Below, piece after piece: positions 9,008 through 17,918 of a stretch of 64,000 nucleotides of DNA; position 1 is the first letter of the stretch, and each line of letters starts with the position of its first letter. The DNA is taken from positions 682,001 to 746,000 of the forward strand of contig NZ_CP045920.1 in NCBI RefSeq assembly GCF_009660225.1. Reading direction: 5' to 3'. Below the pieces are notes generated by a model. The model saw only the letters and a list, made by a program, of their open reading frames with translations. It was not told the DNA's origin and made no database searches. Position numbers and translations under genes: made by a program. This stretch comes from Pseudactinotalea sp. HY158 (GTDB lineage: Bacteria > Actinomycetota > Actinomycetes > Actinomycetales > Beutenbergiaceae).

Positions 9008-11344
9008 TCAGTCCTCTTCGGGTGTCAGCAGTTCCTGCCGCTCCGCGCGGACGCGGTCGGCATCCTCGGTGTTCCCGCGGCTCTCCAAGAGGTCGGCGAG
9101 GGTCGTGAGCCTGTGCGCGAAGTCGTGTCCATGAAGGGTTCGATTCGCGCGAGTCAGCTGCCGGGATATATCGGCGGCGCGTCGAGCGACGGGGAGCGCG
9201 GACTGCGGGTCGCCGGACCGCGTGAGTACCCGAGCGTACGTATCGAGCGACGAGGCCAGAGCCGGCAAATTGGCTGCAGGGTTGGCACTGGCCAGTTCCT
9301 CGCGGATCGCAACCGACCGCTGTGCGGCCGCCCGCGCATCCGATACGTGCCCGAGGCGGTCAAGAGCTGTGGCGTATGTATTGAGCGTGAGGGCCAGACC
9401 GGGCAGATTGGCCATCTCGTTCTCTTGCACGAGCTGGGTGCGGATCTCGAGTGATCGTCGAGCGGGCGCGAGTGCTTCGTCGACGGCCCCGATCTGAAGC
9501 AGGATATGGGCGAGGTTGTTCAACGCGGCACTGAGCTCGGGCAGGAAGATCGTTGGGTAGCGCTTCGTCAACTGGTCGAATACGTCGATCGAGCGTCGCG
9601 TGACATCGAGCGCCTCCGTGTCGTGTCCAGCTCGGGAGAGTTGGACGGAGTAGTTGGTCAAGGCGAGTGCGAGGCTTGGATTCGGCTCATCCGGGGTCGT
9701 GGGTAGGACTCTCTCGAAGGTGTCGACTGCGCGTGCGGCGAGGTGGAGTGCCTCCTCCTCGCGACCGACGGCGCGGAGCCTGTTCGAAAGATTGCTCAGC
9801 GACGTGGCAAGGCCGGCGAGGTAGAGGTCCGGATAGTCCTGCGCCAATCGTTCACGGATCCGCACGGCGCTCTCGGCAGGCCGTAGAGCCTCCATGTGTC
9901 GACCGGCGTGTGCGAGGTCGATGGCGTAGTTGTTGAAGGCCTTGGCGAGAATGGGTAGGTAGGCATCAGGTAGGTGATCGGCCAACTCCGCGTGGAGTCC
10001 GACCGCGCGCTCGCTCATCTTGAGCGCCGCAGGGTGATCGCCCACTGCGGCGAGTGAGTCCGCCGCGGTTGCGTATGCGTCTGCAAGTTCGGGCAAATAC
10101 CGTTTCGGGTCGGAGTCTGCGAACTGTTCGTAGCGCTCCACGGCTTCGATCGCCGAGTCCACGGCGGCACGGTGCTCCCCGACCTGGGACTGGGTGAGGG
10201 ACAACTCCGTGAGTAGGCGCGAAAGACGCGGTTGCTCCGCTGGATCCGAATCGGCCAGCAGTCTCTGCCGATCGACCCGGGCATGGAGGGGCTCGTTCAG
10301 TCGAGTATTCGCAGGGGTGATGCTCGCACTGCGCGAGCCGGGCCCGGCGACCGGACCCGTATCTCCGCTGAGAAGAGCCCGCGTCGCCGCCGGCATGCGG
10401 GCCCGGCCCATTCCCGCGGTGGCCCGGATGATCGCGTTCTCGTCGTCGAGGATCGCGCGGGCGATCCCCATATAGTCCCAGGCGAGCGCGGACTCCGCCA
10501 CGCCGGGCTCGGCCAGGCGCATCAAGACGAGGTGTTCGTCCTCGATGAGCGCGGGCCGATGGTGGAGTTGGAACACACGCACCGCATCGATGCTGAATTC
10601 GGCGGGGTTGGCCGGCGCCAGCAGGAACCGTTCGGCCTCTCGGGCTCGCGCTTCGTCACGTTCAGTGCTGGTCCAGCCGGCGCCCCGGTGCTCACCGTCG
10701 AGCGGAACCCGGGAGAGCACGACGTTGAGAGTGGGGCGGCCCTCGCGAGCGAGCGGAGCGAGGGACCGAAAGACCATGCGGGTGCCATCGCGCTGTTCGG
10801 GCAGGTCGAGGTAGAGCGCATACACCTCGTCCGCCAACTCGGAGAGCACGAGCGAGTTGCTGTTGGTGATCCCCGTGCGAGCGTCGATGAACACGAGATC
10901 GGGCTCGAGGTCTTGTTCGATGCGGTCGAGAAGACGCCCCATGAGATCGACGGCCGAGCCGTCGTCCACCCGGGCGTCGAAGTTGAGCCGCTGGAGCTGA
11001 CCGAAGTAGTTGGGAGAGGAGAGATCGCCCGCGGGCATGAGCCAGAGCGCACCACCCTGATCGACGATGCCGACGTTCGGGGCGAGGTCCGGTTCGAGGA
11101 GGTAGCCGTCCAGCGAATCCGGCTCCTCGTCGCCCAGGGCGGTGTCGAGGAGCCAGCCCACGAGACCGCTGCAAGTGGTGGCGGCTGGATCGACGCCGAA
11201 CTTGTACAACGCACCCGGGGCCTCGAGGTCCATGTCGATGACCACGACCTTCTTGCCCGCGATCGCACAGAACGCCGCGACGTTGGCAAGGGCCAGGGTG
11301 CGCCCCGTGCCGCCCTTATAGCTGTAGAACGCAATCCGCTTCAC
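9008..11344 (-). CDS. KGGxGR-type MinD/ParA-like NTPase fused to TPR repeats
   Basis: A 778-residue fusion. The N-terminal 300 residues are a SIMIBI/ParA-like P-loop NTPase. The deviant Walker A reads KGGTGRT (residues 10-16), with Arg where the usual motif has the catalytic Lys, and the IDMDLEAPG motif follows. Residues from about 370 to 770 are at least seven tetratricopeptide-like units built around segments such as ALKMSERAVGLHAELA and EALRPAESAVRIRERL. KGGxGR NTPases fused to TPRs occur in multidomain signalling and conflict proteins of actinobacteria and other bacteria with complex life cycles. The ATG overlaps the preceding stop by 4 bp, so this is the last gene of a coupled three-gene operon. 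Codon use is slightly less GC-rich than in its neighbours. Function is unknown. Confidence 0.75.
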   Translation of the reverse strand: MKRIAFYSYKGGTGRTLALANVAAFCAIAGKKVVVIDMDLEAPGALYKFGVDPAATTCSGLVGWLLDTALGDEEPDSLDGYLLEPDLAPNVGIVDQGGALWLMPAGDLSSPNYFGQLQRLNFDARVDDGSAVDLMGRLLDRIEQDLEPDLVFIDARTGITNSNSLVLSELADEVYALYLDLPEQRDGTRMVFRSLAPLAREGRPTLNVVLSRVPLDGEHRGAGWTSTERDEARAREAERFLLAPANPAEFSIDAVRVFQLHHRPALIEDEHLVLMRLAEPGVAESALAWDYMGIARAILDDENAIIRATAGMGRARMPAATRALLSGDTGPVAGPGSRSASITPANTRLNEPLHARVDRQRLLADSDPAEQPRLSRLLTELSLTQSQVGEHRAAVDSAIEAVERYEQFADSDPKRYLPELADAYATAADSLAAVGDHPAALKMSERAVGLHAELADHLPDAYLPILAKAFNNYAIDLAHAGRHMEALRPAESAVRIRERLAQDYPDLYLAGLATSLSNLSNRLRAVGREEEALHLAARAVDTFERVLPTTPDEPNPSLALALTNYSVQLSRAGHDTEALDVTRRSIDVFDQLTKRYPTIFLPELSAALNNLAHILLQIGAVDEALAPARRSLEIRTQLVQENEMANLPGLALTLNTYATALDRLGHVSDARAAAQRSVAIREELASANPAANLPALASSLDTYARVLTRSGDPQSALPVARRAADISRQLTRANRTLHGHDFAHRLTTLADLLESRGNTEDADRVRAERQELLTPEED

Positions 11345-11859
11345 GCCGCCATCCCGAAGAATCCGCGACTTCGATCGAGCCGGTGCGGCTGCTCGGGACG
11401 GTTCGGCCGCAGTGTCACGGGCCGCCTCGGCGGGCGGGCCGCCTGGCGCAGGAGTTCCGCGAGCTCCTTCACCAGCGCCGGGTCCGCCGCCACGGTGTCA
11501 TGGTCGAGTAGGCGTGAGATCACGCGGGTGACGTCGAGGTTCTGGGTCGGACGTGCCAGCTCTTCCCGCAGGAGGGGAAGCAGATCACGCGCGAGTCCGC
11601 GGCTGAGCGGAATGTCGGTCGGAAGAACGCGCGTCGTGGGAATACGTGCCTGGACCGCTGCCTCGAGTGCCGCCCAGGTGTCGAACTCCCGATCGATCCG
11701 GTCGAGACCGTGCTCACCGATGGCCCATTCGACCTCTGCGATGCCGATTTCGATCGGGGCGCCCGGACGGTAGGGGGTGTGGCGCCGGTAGGTGCCGTCG
11801 GCATCCCGGGAGATATACACCTCCCCGTACCGGGCGGCGGCGACGAGGAGCTTGCTCAT
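11341..11859 (-). CDS. Uncharacterised 172-residue protein of the KGGxGR operon
   Basis: No family recognised. The ATG at 11859 overlaps the upstream stop by 4 bp and this gene's stop overlaps the KGGxGR NTPase start by 4 bp, so all three proteins are probably made in fixed ratio. The first 40 residues (VAAARYGEVYISRDADGTYRR) look like a beta-rich element. The middle is predicted helical, with Leu/Arg-rich runs (GLARDLLPLLREELARPTQN). The last 30 residues are basic and Pro-rich. It could be an adaptor or an effector-associated domain feeding the NTPase, but this is a guess from context. Confidence 0.6.
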   Translation of the reverse strand: MSKLLVAAARYGEVYISRDADGTYRRHTPYRPGAPIEIGIAEVEWAIGEHGLDRIDREFDTWAALEAAVQARIPTTRVLPTDIPLSRGLARDLLPLLREELARPTQNLDVTRVISRLLDHDTVAADPALVKELAELLRQAARPPRRPVTLRPNRPEQPHRLDRSRGFFGMAA

Positions 11860-12668
11860 GTGACCTCCTCGAGGATCGTCAGGCGGAGTCGACCCGATTC
11901 CTGTTCGTGTCGAAGCTCCGCGAGCAGCAGGGCGGAGTCCTCGATGTCCGTGGCGTCCTCCGAGCCGAGTCCGCGCAGGGCTGATCGGAGCACGTCGTCC
12001 TTGTATCGGCGCCCGACCCGGATCTCCGCGACATCGCTCATCGGTCGCTGGCCGGCCGGGCAGACGAGTTCGACGAGGTCGTGGTTCTCGTCTCCCTCGG
12101 ACAGAAGCATCGGCCATCGGGGCCGTGGGGATGAGGGAATCCGGGCGGCGAGGCGCGCGACGGCCACGTCGGCGCGTGAGTCCCAGCCGGCCACATCCTC
12201 GCTCAACCGAGCCGCGTGGAAACGACCCCCATGACCGTATTCGGCAGCGCTGTTGTGCGGCACGACGATCGGCTCGTCCCCGTCGAGGGCCGGATACGAG
12301 AGCCGAAACGGTCCATAGCGGTCGTCGCCGGGGCAGTCGGGAATGTCCAGCGTCCCGTAGACCGCCCGCGTGTACACGCCGATGCCGCGCTCGAAGGCCG
12401 CTCGCCGCTCTCCCCAGGAATTGCCGTAGGTCAGCCGCTCCGCCTGCGTCTCGCCGACCTCCGCCGCGCGTACGTCGAATGTGCTGACGATGGTCGGGGG
12501 CTCGAGGCCACGGAAGTGGAGCAGCTTGCGCGCATCGACGTTCGTGCCGATGAGGCTCGTGCGTGCGACATCGCGGAAATCGGAGTGGGCGGTGCTCCGC
12601 TCGCACACCTCGTCGGCGCGCTCGCGCCAGCGTGGCGCATTCCGCTCGGTGCACGCCTCGACATCCAT
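11856..12668 (-). CDS. Uncharacterised 270-residue protein, first gene of the KGGxGR operon
   Basis: No family recognised. The protein is acidic to neutral, without a signal peptide or membrane segment, and has a likely globular core (residues 20-170) rich in conserved-looking Gly, Trp and His (for example HNSAAEYGHGGRFHAARL). The ATG at 12668 opens the operon and the stop overlaps the next start by 4 bp. As the first gene of the set it may be the sensor or effector component, but no catalytic motif is certain. The upstream gap to ectC, on the same strand, is 57 bp. Confidence 0.55.
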   Translation of the reverse strand: MDVEACTERNAPRWRERADEVCERSTAHSDFRDVARTSLIGTNVDARKLLHFRGLEPPTIVSTFDVRAAEVGETQAERLTYGNSWGERRAAFERGIGVYTRAVYGTLDIPDCPGDDRYGPFRLSYPALDGDEPIVVPHNSAAEYGHGGRFHAARLSEDVAGWDSRADVAVARLAARIPSSPRPRWPMLLSEGDENHDLVELVCPAGQRPMSDVAEIRVGRRYKDDVLRSALRGLGSEDATDIEDSALLLAELRHEQESGRLRLTILEEVT

Positions 12669-12725
12669 GAACAGAGCCTATCCCGGCCCCACCGACATTC
12701 CCGATGGCACAACGACGTCCCGCAG

Positions 12726-13118
12726 TCAGTCGTTCTCGACGACGAGCGGGTAGACCCCGTTCTCGTCGTGCACCTCCCGGCCGGTCACGGGCGGGTTGAA
12801 CACGCAGACCATCCGCATCTCCTCGTCGGCCTGGAGCGTGTGCTTCTCGTGCCCGTTGAGCAGGTAGAGGCTGCCGTCGCGCAGCTCGTGCACCTCACCG
12901 GTCTCGAGGTTCGTGATCCGGCCCGAGCCGCCGACGCAGTACACGGCCTCGACGTGGTTCTGATAGTGGAACGTCGAGGTGGTGCCGGCGAAGATGGTCG
13001 TCTCGTGCAGGGAGAAGCCGACCTTCTCCCGGGCGAGGATCATCCGACGGCTGCGCCAGTTCTCGGTGACGATGTCGCGGTCGGTCTCGTCGAAGTCTTC
13101 GATGTTGGTGACGATCAT
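12726..13118 (-). CDS. ectC: L-ectoine synthase
   Basis: Closes N-gamma-acetyl-2,4-diaminobutyrate to ectoine in the cytoplasm, the last step of compatible-solute synthesis. The 130-residue length is normal. It has the EctC start MIVTNIEDFDETDRDI and the cupin core, including TSTFHYQNHVEAVYC near residues 47-61, the ETGEVHEL metal-site segment and HEKHTLQA. It lies 16 bp after ectB and ends the ectABC operon. No ectD hydroxylase is seen here. Confidence 0.97.
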   Translation of the reverse strand: MIVTNIEDFDETDRDIVTENWRSRRMILAREKVGFSLHETTIFAGTTSTFHYQNHVEAVYCVGGSGRITNLETGEVHELRDGSLYLLNGHEKHTLQADEEMRMVCVFNPPVTGREVHDENGVYPLVVEND

Positions 13119-13134
13119 GATGGGTTCCTCGGGC

Positions 13135-14403
13135 TCAGACGGCGGCTAGTTCGGGCGTGCGGACGACGCTGGTGACCGCCTCGGCGAAGATGTCGAGCCC
13201 AGCGGTCAGGTCGGCCAGGCCGATCGTCAGCGGCGGCATGAGCTTGACCACCTCGTCCTCCGGCCCGGAGGTCTCCACCATAAGCCCGCCGCGGTAGCAC
13301 GCGGCGGCGATCTTCTTGGCGGCCGTGGGGTCGCTGAACATGATGCCCGCGAGCAGCCCGCGACCGCGCACGTAGCCGCCGCTCTGCACGGCGATCTCCT
13401 CGAGCCGGGCGTGGAACGCGGCGATGACGCCGGCCACCTCGTTCTGGAAGTCGTCGTCGGCCCAATACGTCTCCAGGGCCGCCGTCGCCGTGACGAACGC
13501 CGGAGCATTTCCGCGGAAGGTGCCGTTGTGCTCGCCCGGCTCCCACACGTCCAGCTCGCGGCGGAACATCGTCAGCGCCATCGGCAGGCCGTATCCGGAG
13601 ATCGACTTCGACACGGTGACGATGTCCGGGACGATGCCGGCCTCCTCGAAGGAGAAGAAGGTGCCCGTGCGGCCGCAGCCGGCCTGGATGTCGTCGACGA
13701 TGAGCAGCACGTCGTGACGCTTGCAGAGCTCGGCCAGGCCGCGCAGCCACTCGGGCCGGGCGGCGCGCAGCCCGCCCTCACCCTGGACCGTCTCGACGAT
13801 GATCGCGGCCGGCTTGTCCACGCCGGAGCCGGAGTCGCCGAGCACACGGTCGAGCCACAGGAAGTCGGGGGTCTCGCCGTCCAGGTAGTCGTCGTAGGGG
13901 ATGGTCGAGCTGTGGCTCAGCGGGATGCCGGCGCCCTTGCGCTTCATGCCGTTGCCGGTGATCGCGAGCGAGCCGAGGGTCATCCCGTGGAATGCGTTCG
14001 TGAACGAGAGCACGTGCTCGCGCCCGGTCACCTTGCGGGCGAGCTTGAGCGCGGCCTCGACCGCGTTCGTGCCCGTGGGCCCGGGGAACATGACCTTGTA
14101 GTCGAGCCCGCGGGGGGACAGGATGAGCCGGTCGAACGTCTCGAGGAAGGTCCGCTTCGCGGGGGTCTTCATGTCGAGCGAGTGGACGACGGCCCCGGAC
14201 TGCAGGTACTCGAGCAGCGGTGCGAGCAGGGTGGGGTTGTTGTGGCCGTAGTTGAGCGCGCCGGCGCCCGAGAAGAAGTCCAGGTACTCGGTGCCGTCCT
14301 CGGCGCGCTGCCGGCAGCCGGAGGCGGCGACGAAGGTCGCGGGCCAATTGCGCGGGTAGCCTCGAACCTCGGATTCCAGGGTGTCGAAGACGTCGGTCGT
14401 CAC
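13135..14403 (-). CDS. ectB: Diaminobutyrate--2-oxoglutarate transaminase
   Basis: PLP-dependent class III aminotransferase (422 residues). It makes L-2,4-diaminobutyrate from aspartate semialdehyde and glutamate, the first step of ectoine synthesis. The GTG start at 14403 opens MTTDVFDTLESEVRGYPR, the usual EctB N terminus; an AGGAAAGG site is 8 nt upstream. The frame is open further upstream, but that part has no family match. The cofactor-binding lysine is in TVSKSISGYGLP, and the GPTGTNAVEAALKLAR and DDIQAGCGRTG motifs are present. It is 89 bp downstream of ectA and 16 bp upstream of ectC. Confidence 0.97.
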   Translation of the reverse strand: MTTDVFDTLESEVRGYPRNWPATFVAASGCRQRAEDGTEYLDFFSGAGALNYGHNNPTLLAPLLEYLQSGAVVHSLDMKTPAKRTFLETFDRLILSPRGLDYKVMFPGPTGTNAVEAALKLARKVTGREHVLSFTNAFHGMTLGSLAITGNGMKRKGAGIPLSHSSTIPYDDYLDGETPDFLWLDRVLGDSGSGVDKPAAIIVETVQGEGGLRAARPEWLRGLAELCKRHDVLLIVDDIQAGCGRTGTFFSFEEAGIVPDIVTVSKSISGYGLPMALTMFRRELDVWEPGEHNGTFRGNAPAFVTATAALETYWADDDFQNEVAGVIAAFHARLEEIAVQSGGYVRGRGLLAGIMFSDPTAAKKIAAACYRGGLMVETSGPEDEVVKLMPPLTIGLADLTAGLDIFAEAVTSVVRTPELAAV

Positions 14404-14492
14404 GGGTGTGTCCTTTCCTCTCGGCGGGGTGCCGAAGTGAACTGTCTGGTGGAGCTGTGAGTCGACGGGCGGGATCGCCGCATCGACCGGTC

Positions 14493-15014
14493 TCAGGAGA
14501 GCGGTCCGATCTCGAAGAGGTACTCGGTCTCGTGGGAGTCCGGGTAGTGCTCCGGGGTGAAGAGCGCGGTGCGCGAGCAGGTGGCTCCGCGACGGTCCGC
14601 GAACCCGGTGAACAGCGAGATCGAGGCCGTGTTGTCCGCGGTGATCGTGGTCTCGAGCCGGTCCGGCCGGGTGGCCTCGACCAGGTGATCGAGCATTCCC
14701 TTCGCCAGCCCGCGACCACGGAAGCGGGCGTCGGTGGCGACCTGCCAGATCATCAGGGTGCCCGGGGCGTCGGGACGGAGGTACCCGGTGATGAACCCCG
14801 CGAATGCACCGTCGATCGCGGCCACGACGGAGGTCTGTGCGAAGTCCCGGCACCACAGCAGGTAGGCGTAGGAGGAATTGAGGTCCAGCACGCCGGTGTC
14901 CCGCGCCAGGCGCCACATGGGACTGCCGTCGGCGAGGGTGGGGGAGCGGAATTCGGGGGGACTCGGAACGGTCGGATCGGGATCGGTAACGGGGTCTGCG
15001 CTTATGTCAGGCAT
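14493..15014 (-). CDS. ectA: L-2,4-diaminobutyrate N-gamma-acetyltransferase
   Basis: GNAT-family enzyme (173 residues) that acetylates diaminobutyrate with acetyl-CoA, the second step of ectoine synthesis. The acetyl-CoA loop ARFRGRGLAKGM and the LDLNSSYAYLLWCRDF substrate segment identify EctA. The ATG at 15014 has no convincing Shine-Dalgarno site and lies only 8 nt after a -10-like hexamer, so the mRNA is probably leaderless. A TTG 12 codons upstream would lie inside the promoter and was rejected. First gene of ectABC. Confidence 0.95.
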   Translation of the reverse strand: MPDISADPVTDPDPTVPSPPEFRSPTLADGSPMWRLARDTGVLDLNSSYAYLLWCRDFAQTSVVAAIDGAFAGFITGYLRPDAPGTLMIWQVATDARFRGRGLAKGMLDHLVEATRPDRLETTITADNTASISLFTGFADRRGATCSRTALFTPEHYPDSHETEYLFEIGPLS

Positions 15015-15022
15015 CGCGTTCC

Positions 15023-15050
15023 AACCTAACGAGTAGAGCGGCCACGTCAA
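15023..15050 (-). promoter_or_regulatory. Predicted ectABC promoter, leaderless transcript
   Basis: On the minus strand TTGACG (15050-15045) is followed after 16 nt by TAGGTT (15028-15023), a good match to housekeeping sigma -35 and -10 elements of actinobacteria. The distance from the -10 box to the ectA ATG is 8 nt, so the start point should coincide with the start codon. Seen in sequence; activity is inferred. Confidence 0.6.
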
Positions 15051-15254
15051 GGGCGGAAAAGCCGGAATTGACTCATTTTGCCCCCGCTTGACCCGGTGGG
15101 CCCGCTCGGGGCGACCTGCGATCTGCCGCGGGCCGTCAACGTAAAGTCCGCATCGAGGGGAGCCCTCGAGGCGGCCGCTGCCATCGTTATCGATTCGTGA
15201 CCGAGATGTGTCACAGGGTGATGTCGGTCACGGCGAAAGCGGCGGACGGGCACC

Positions 15255-16103
15255 TCAGCGGCCGAACAGGATCCGGCGAGGGGTGGCGAGGGAGAGCCGC
15301 CGGGCGCCCGCGCGGCCCATCCGCCGGTCGAGGGCCCGGGCGGCCGCCGAGATGAGCACGTTGACGACGATGTAGACGATCGTGACCACGAGGTAGGTCT
15401 GCACGAGATCGCCCGTGTTCGCGATGAGCACACGGCCGCTCTGCAGCAGCTCCGCGTAGGAGACGACGTAGCCGAACGCCGTGTCCTTGACCACGATGAC
15501 CGCCTGCGCCACGAGGGAGGGGATGACGATCCGCAGGGCCTGCGGCAGCACGATCGAACGGAACGTCTGCCCCGGGGTGAGCCCGATGGTCAGGCCCGCC
15601 TCGGTCTGCCCGCGGGGAAGGGCGAGGATGCCGGCCCGGAACACCTCGGCGATGACGGCCGAGGCGCACAACGAGATCGGCAGCACGAGCTGGGCGAACC
15701 GGCTCGCGTTGATCCCGTACGCGGGCAGCGCGAACATGAACACGTAGATGACCAGCAGCACCGGGATCGCCCGGAAGAGCTCGATGAAGGCGATGCACGG
15801 CCACCGCAGCGGCGGGAGGTGCGAGAGGCGCCCGAGCGCGAGCAGCAGCCCCGCGGGCACCGAGATGAGGCCGGCGACCGCGGCGGCCACCATCGTGTTC
15901 TTCAAGGCAACACCGAGGTAGCGCAGCGTGCCCGGCTCGGTGAACGTGCGCCACTTCGAGGGCGCGAGCGCCCCCGAGGCGGAGAAGCGGTAGACGACGA
16001 AGGCCGCCAGGCCCGCGAGCGCGAGGAGCGAGAGCCAGGTGAGGAGGCGGATCCACCGGCGGGCCCGCGGCCCGGCCGTGTCGAAGACGGCGTGGGCGCT
16101 CAC
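15255..16103 (-). CDS. Polar amino-acid (glutamate-type) ABC permease, second subunit
   Basis: Membrane permease of the HisM/GlnP family, 282 residues, with a longer N terminus than its partner and about five to six helices. The EAA loop that docks the ATPase is visible in the segment around AGLTIGLTPGQTFRSIVLPQA. The GTG start overlaps the previous stop by 4 bp. It corresponds to GluD of the corynebacterial GluABCD system. A 240-bp gap separates it from ectA, which is on the same strand and has its own promoter. Confidence 0.88.
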   Translation of the reverse strand: MSAHAVFDTAGPRARRWIRLLTWLSLLALAGLAAFVVYRFSASGALAPSKWRTFTEPGTLRYLGVALKNTMVAAAVAGLISVPAGLLLALGRLSHLPPLRWPCIAFIELFRAIPVLLVIYVFMFALPAYGINASRFAQLVLPISLCASAVIAEVFRAGILALPRGQTEAGLTIGLTPGQTFRSIVLPQALRIVIPSLVAQAVIVVKDTAFGYVVSYAELLQSGRVLIANTGDLVQTYLVVTIVYIVVNVLISAAARALDRRMGRAGARRLSLATPRRILFGR

Positions 16104-16747
16104 CTGAGCACCTGCACCCGCGCCTCGACCCGCGAGCCGATTCCGGCCGCGAGGAGGGAGATGACCGCGTAGATCACGGCGACGACGCCGAAGGTGACGA
16201 GCCCGAGGGCCTCCTTCGAGTTGATGAGCGAGGCCGTGTAGGTCAGGTCGGGCTGGCCCACGACGGCGGCCATCGAGGAGGAGAGCAGGATCCCGATGAA
16301 CAGGGTCACGAGCGGGCCCACGACCGAGCGGGCCGCCTGCGGGACGACCAGGTGCCGCATGATCCCCAGGAAGGACAGCCCGATCGCCCGGGCCGCCTCC
16401 ACCTGGCCGGCGCCGACCGTGTTGATCCCGGTGCGCAGGGTCTCGCACGCGAACGCGGTGCCCACGGCGGTCGTGGCGAGGATGACCCCGGGCAGGAACC
16501 CGGGATTGAAGCCGATGTCGGGCAGGCCGTACACGACCAGCACGACGAGCGCCACGAGCGGGACGTTGCGGAAGATCTCCACGTAGACCGAACCCACCGC
16601 CCGCAGCGGCGGTATCGGGCTGATCCGGAACACGGCGAGGATCGTGCCGGCCGCGAGCGCCCCGGCGAACGAGATCCCGGTGATGCGCAGGGTGAGCCAC
16701 AGCGCCGACGCGAGCGTCGGCACGTAGTGCTCGATCAGAACGCCCAT
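16100..16747 (-). CDS. Polar amino-acid (glutamate-type) ABC permease, first subunit
   Basis: A 215-residue HisM/GlnP-family permease, equivalent to GluC. It has about five helices and an EAA loop near EAARAIGLSFLGIMRHLVVPQA. It probably forms a heterodimer with the next gene product, whose start overlaps this stop. The substrate-binding lipoprotein gene is 21 bp upstream. No ATPase gene is found in the operon, so an ATPase must come from elsewhere in the genome. Confidence 0.88.
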   Translation of the reverse strand: MGVLIEHYVPTLASALWLTLRITGISFAGALAAGTILAVFRISPIPPLRAVGSVYVEIFRNVPLVALVVLVVYGLPDIGFNPGFLPGVILATTAVGTAFACETLRTGINTVGAGQVEAARAIGLSFLGIMRHLVVPQAARSVVGPLVTLFIGILLSSSMAAVVGQPDLTYTASLINSKEALGLVTFGVVAVIYAVISLLAAGIGSRVEARVQVLR

Positions 16748-16768
16748 CGCATCCTCACTCCCCGCCTG

Positions 16769-17680
16769 TCACAGGCCGGTGTCCCCGGGCGTCGGCGGCG
16801 CCGGCGGGGTGTCCAGGCCCGTGCGGTCGCCGATCGTCAGCTGCCACACCTTCGCCCACGTGCCGTCGTCGGTGATCTGGGTGAGGAACTCGTTGATGAA
16901 GTCGACCGCGTCCGAGTCGGAGTTCACGCCGATGCCGTACAGGTCACGCGGACCGAACGCCTCGCCGACGAGCTTGACGTCGTCCTCGGCCACGACGGCG
17001 TTGAGGAGGAGGGTCTCGTCGATGACGTAGGCGTCCGCGTTGCCCTGCTGCACGGCGGCGAGGGCCTGGGCGTGGTCGGGCAGTGCGACGATCTCCGCCT
17101 CGGGCGCCTCCTCCTCGAGGAGCGTGACGCCGGTGGAGTTCGCCTGGGTGGCCACCTTCTTGCCCGCGAGGTCCGCGATCGAGGTGATCTCCTCGTTGTC
17201 CTTCGTGACCAGAATCCCCGCCTGGGAGCTGTAGTACGGGCCGGCGAAGGCGATCCGCTCGGCTCGCTCGGGGGTGATCGAGTACGTGGCGATGACCGTG
17301 TCGACCGTGTTCTGCTCGAGCAGCGACTCGCGGGTGTCCACCGTGACCTGCTGCAGGTCCGTGCTCACCTCGCCGAGGATGTATCGGCTGAGCAGCTGAG
17401 AGATCGCGGCGTCGAAGCCGCGGGCCTCGCCGCTCGTGGGGTCGAGCAACGAGAAGAGCTCGGAGGTCTCGGTGCCGCCGACCTCGAGCACACCGGCCTC
17501 GCGCACGCCGCTGGCCCACTCGTTGGCCTCGACCGTGGCGTCGTCGGCGACCGGTCCCGAGCCGATGAGCTCCGTGTAGGCGTCACCGCCGCCGGAATCC
17601 TCGGCGGAGCAGGCCGCCAGGGACACGGCCGTCATGGCCGCGACGGCCAGGACCGCCAGGGGGGTGCGGGTTCTTCTCAT
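16769..17680 (-). CDS. Glutamate-type ABC transporter substrate-binding lipoprotein
   Basis: Secreted lipoprotein (303 residues). The ATG at 17680, with GAGGAG upstream, begins a signal peptide with lipobox LAAC and acylated Cys24. The mature part is a periplasmic-binding-protein family 3 domain, with RGFDAAISQLLSRYILG and the central PYYSSQAGILVTKD typical of glutamate/glutamine binding proteins (GluB). It heads the three-gene uptake operon and is divergent from the LLM flavoprotein genes across a 238-bp region in which no clear promoter was identified. Confidence 0.9.
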   Translation of the reverse strand: MRRTRTPLAVLAVAAMTAVSLAACSAEDSGGGDAYTELIGSGPVADDATVEANEWASGVREAGVLEVGGTETSELFSLLDPTSGEARGFDAAISQLLSRYILGEVSTDLQQVTVDTRESLLEQNTVDTVIATYSITPERAERIAFAGPYYSSQAGILVTKDNEEITSIADLAGKKVATQANSTGVTLLEEEAPEAEIVALPDHAQALAAVQQGNADAYVIDETLLLNAVVAEDDVKLVGEAFGPRDLYGIGVNSDSDAVDFINEFLTQITDDGTWAKVWQLTIGDRTGLDTPPAPPTPGDTGL

Positions 17681-17918
17681 CTGTCTCTCCTCGCTCTGTG
17701 ACCGGACACCGCATCCGGGTCGCATCCTCATCGGTGCGCACGTCTTCGAAGAGTACGCATCCGCCCCGGCCGCGGGGGAGCGAAGCGGCTCGCGGCTTCG
17801 GAATTCGAGACGTCGTCCGCGATGTGAGACGACGAGCGGGAAGGAACGGGCCCGGCCCGGCGTTGGACCGATCGCACCCCACGCCCTCACGACGACCTGC
17901 GACGAAACGGACCCCGCG

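Noticed and set aside
15015-15050. TTG start for ectA at 15050
   Set aside because: The added 12 residues are not EctA-like and the codons overlap the -35 and -10 elements.
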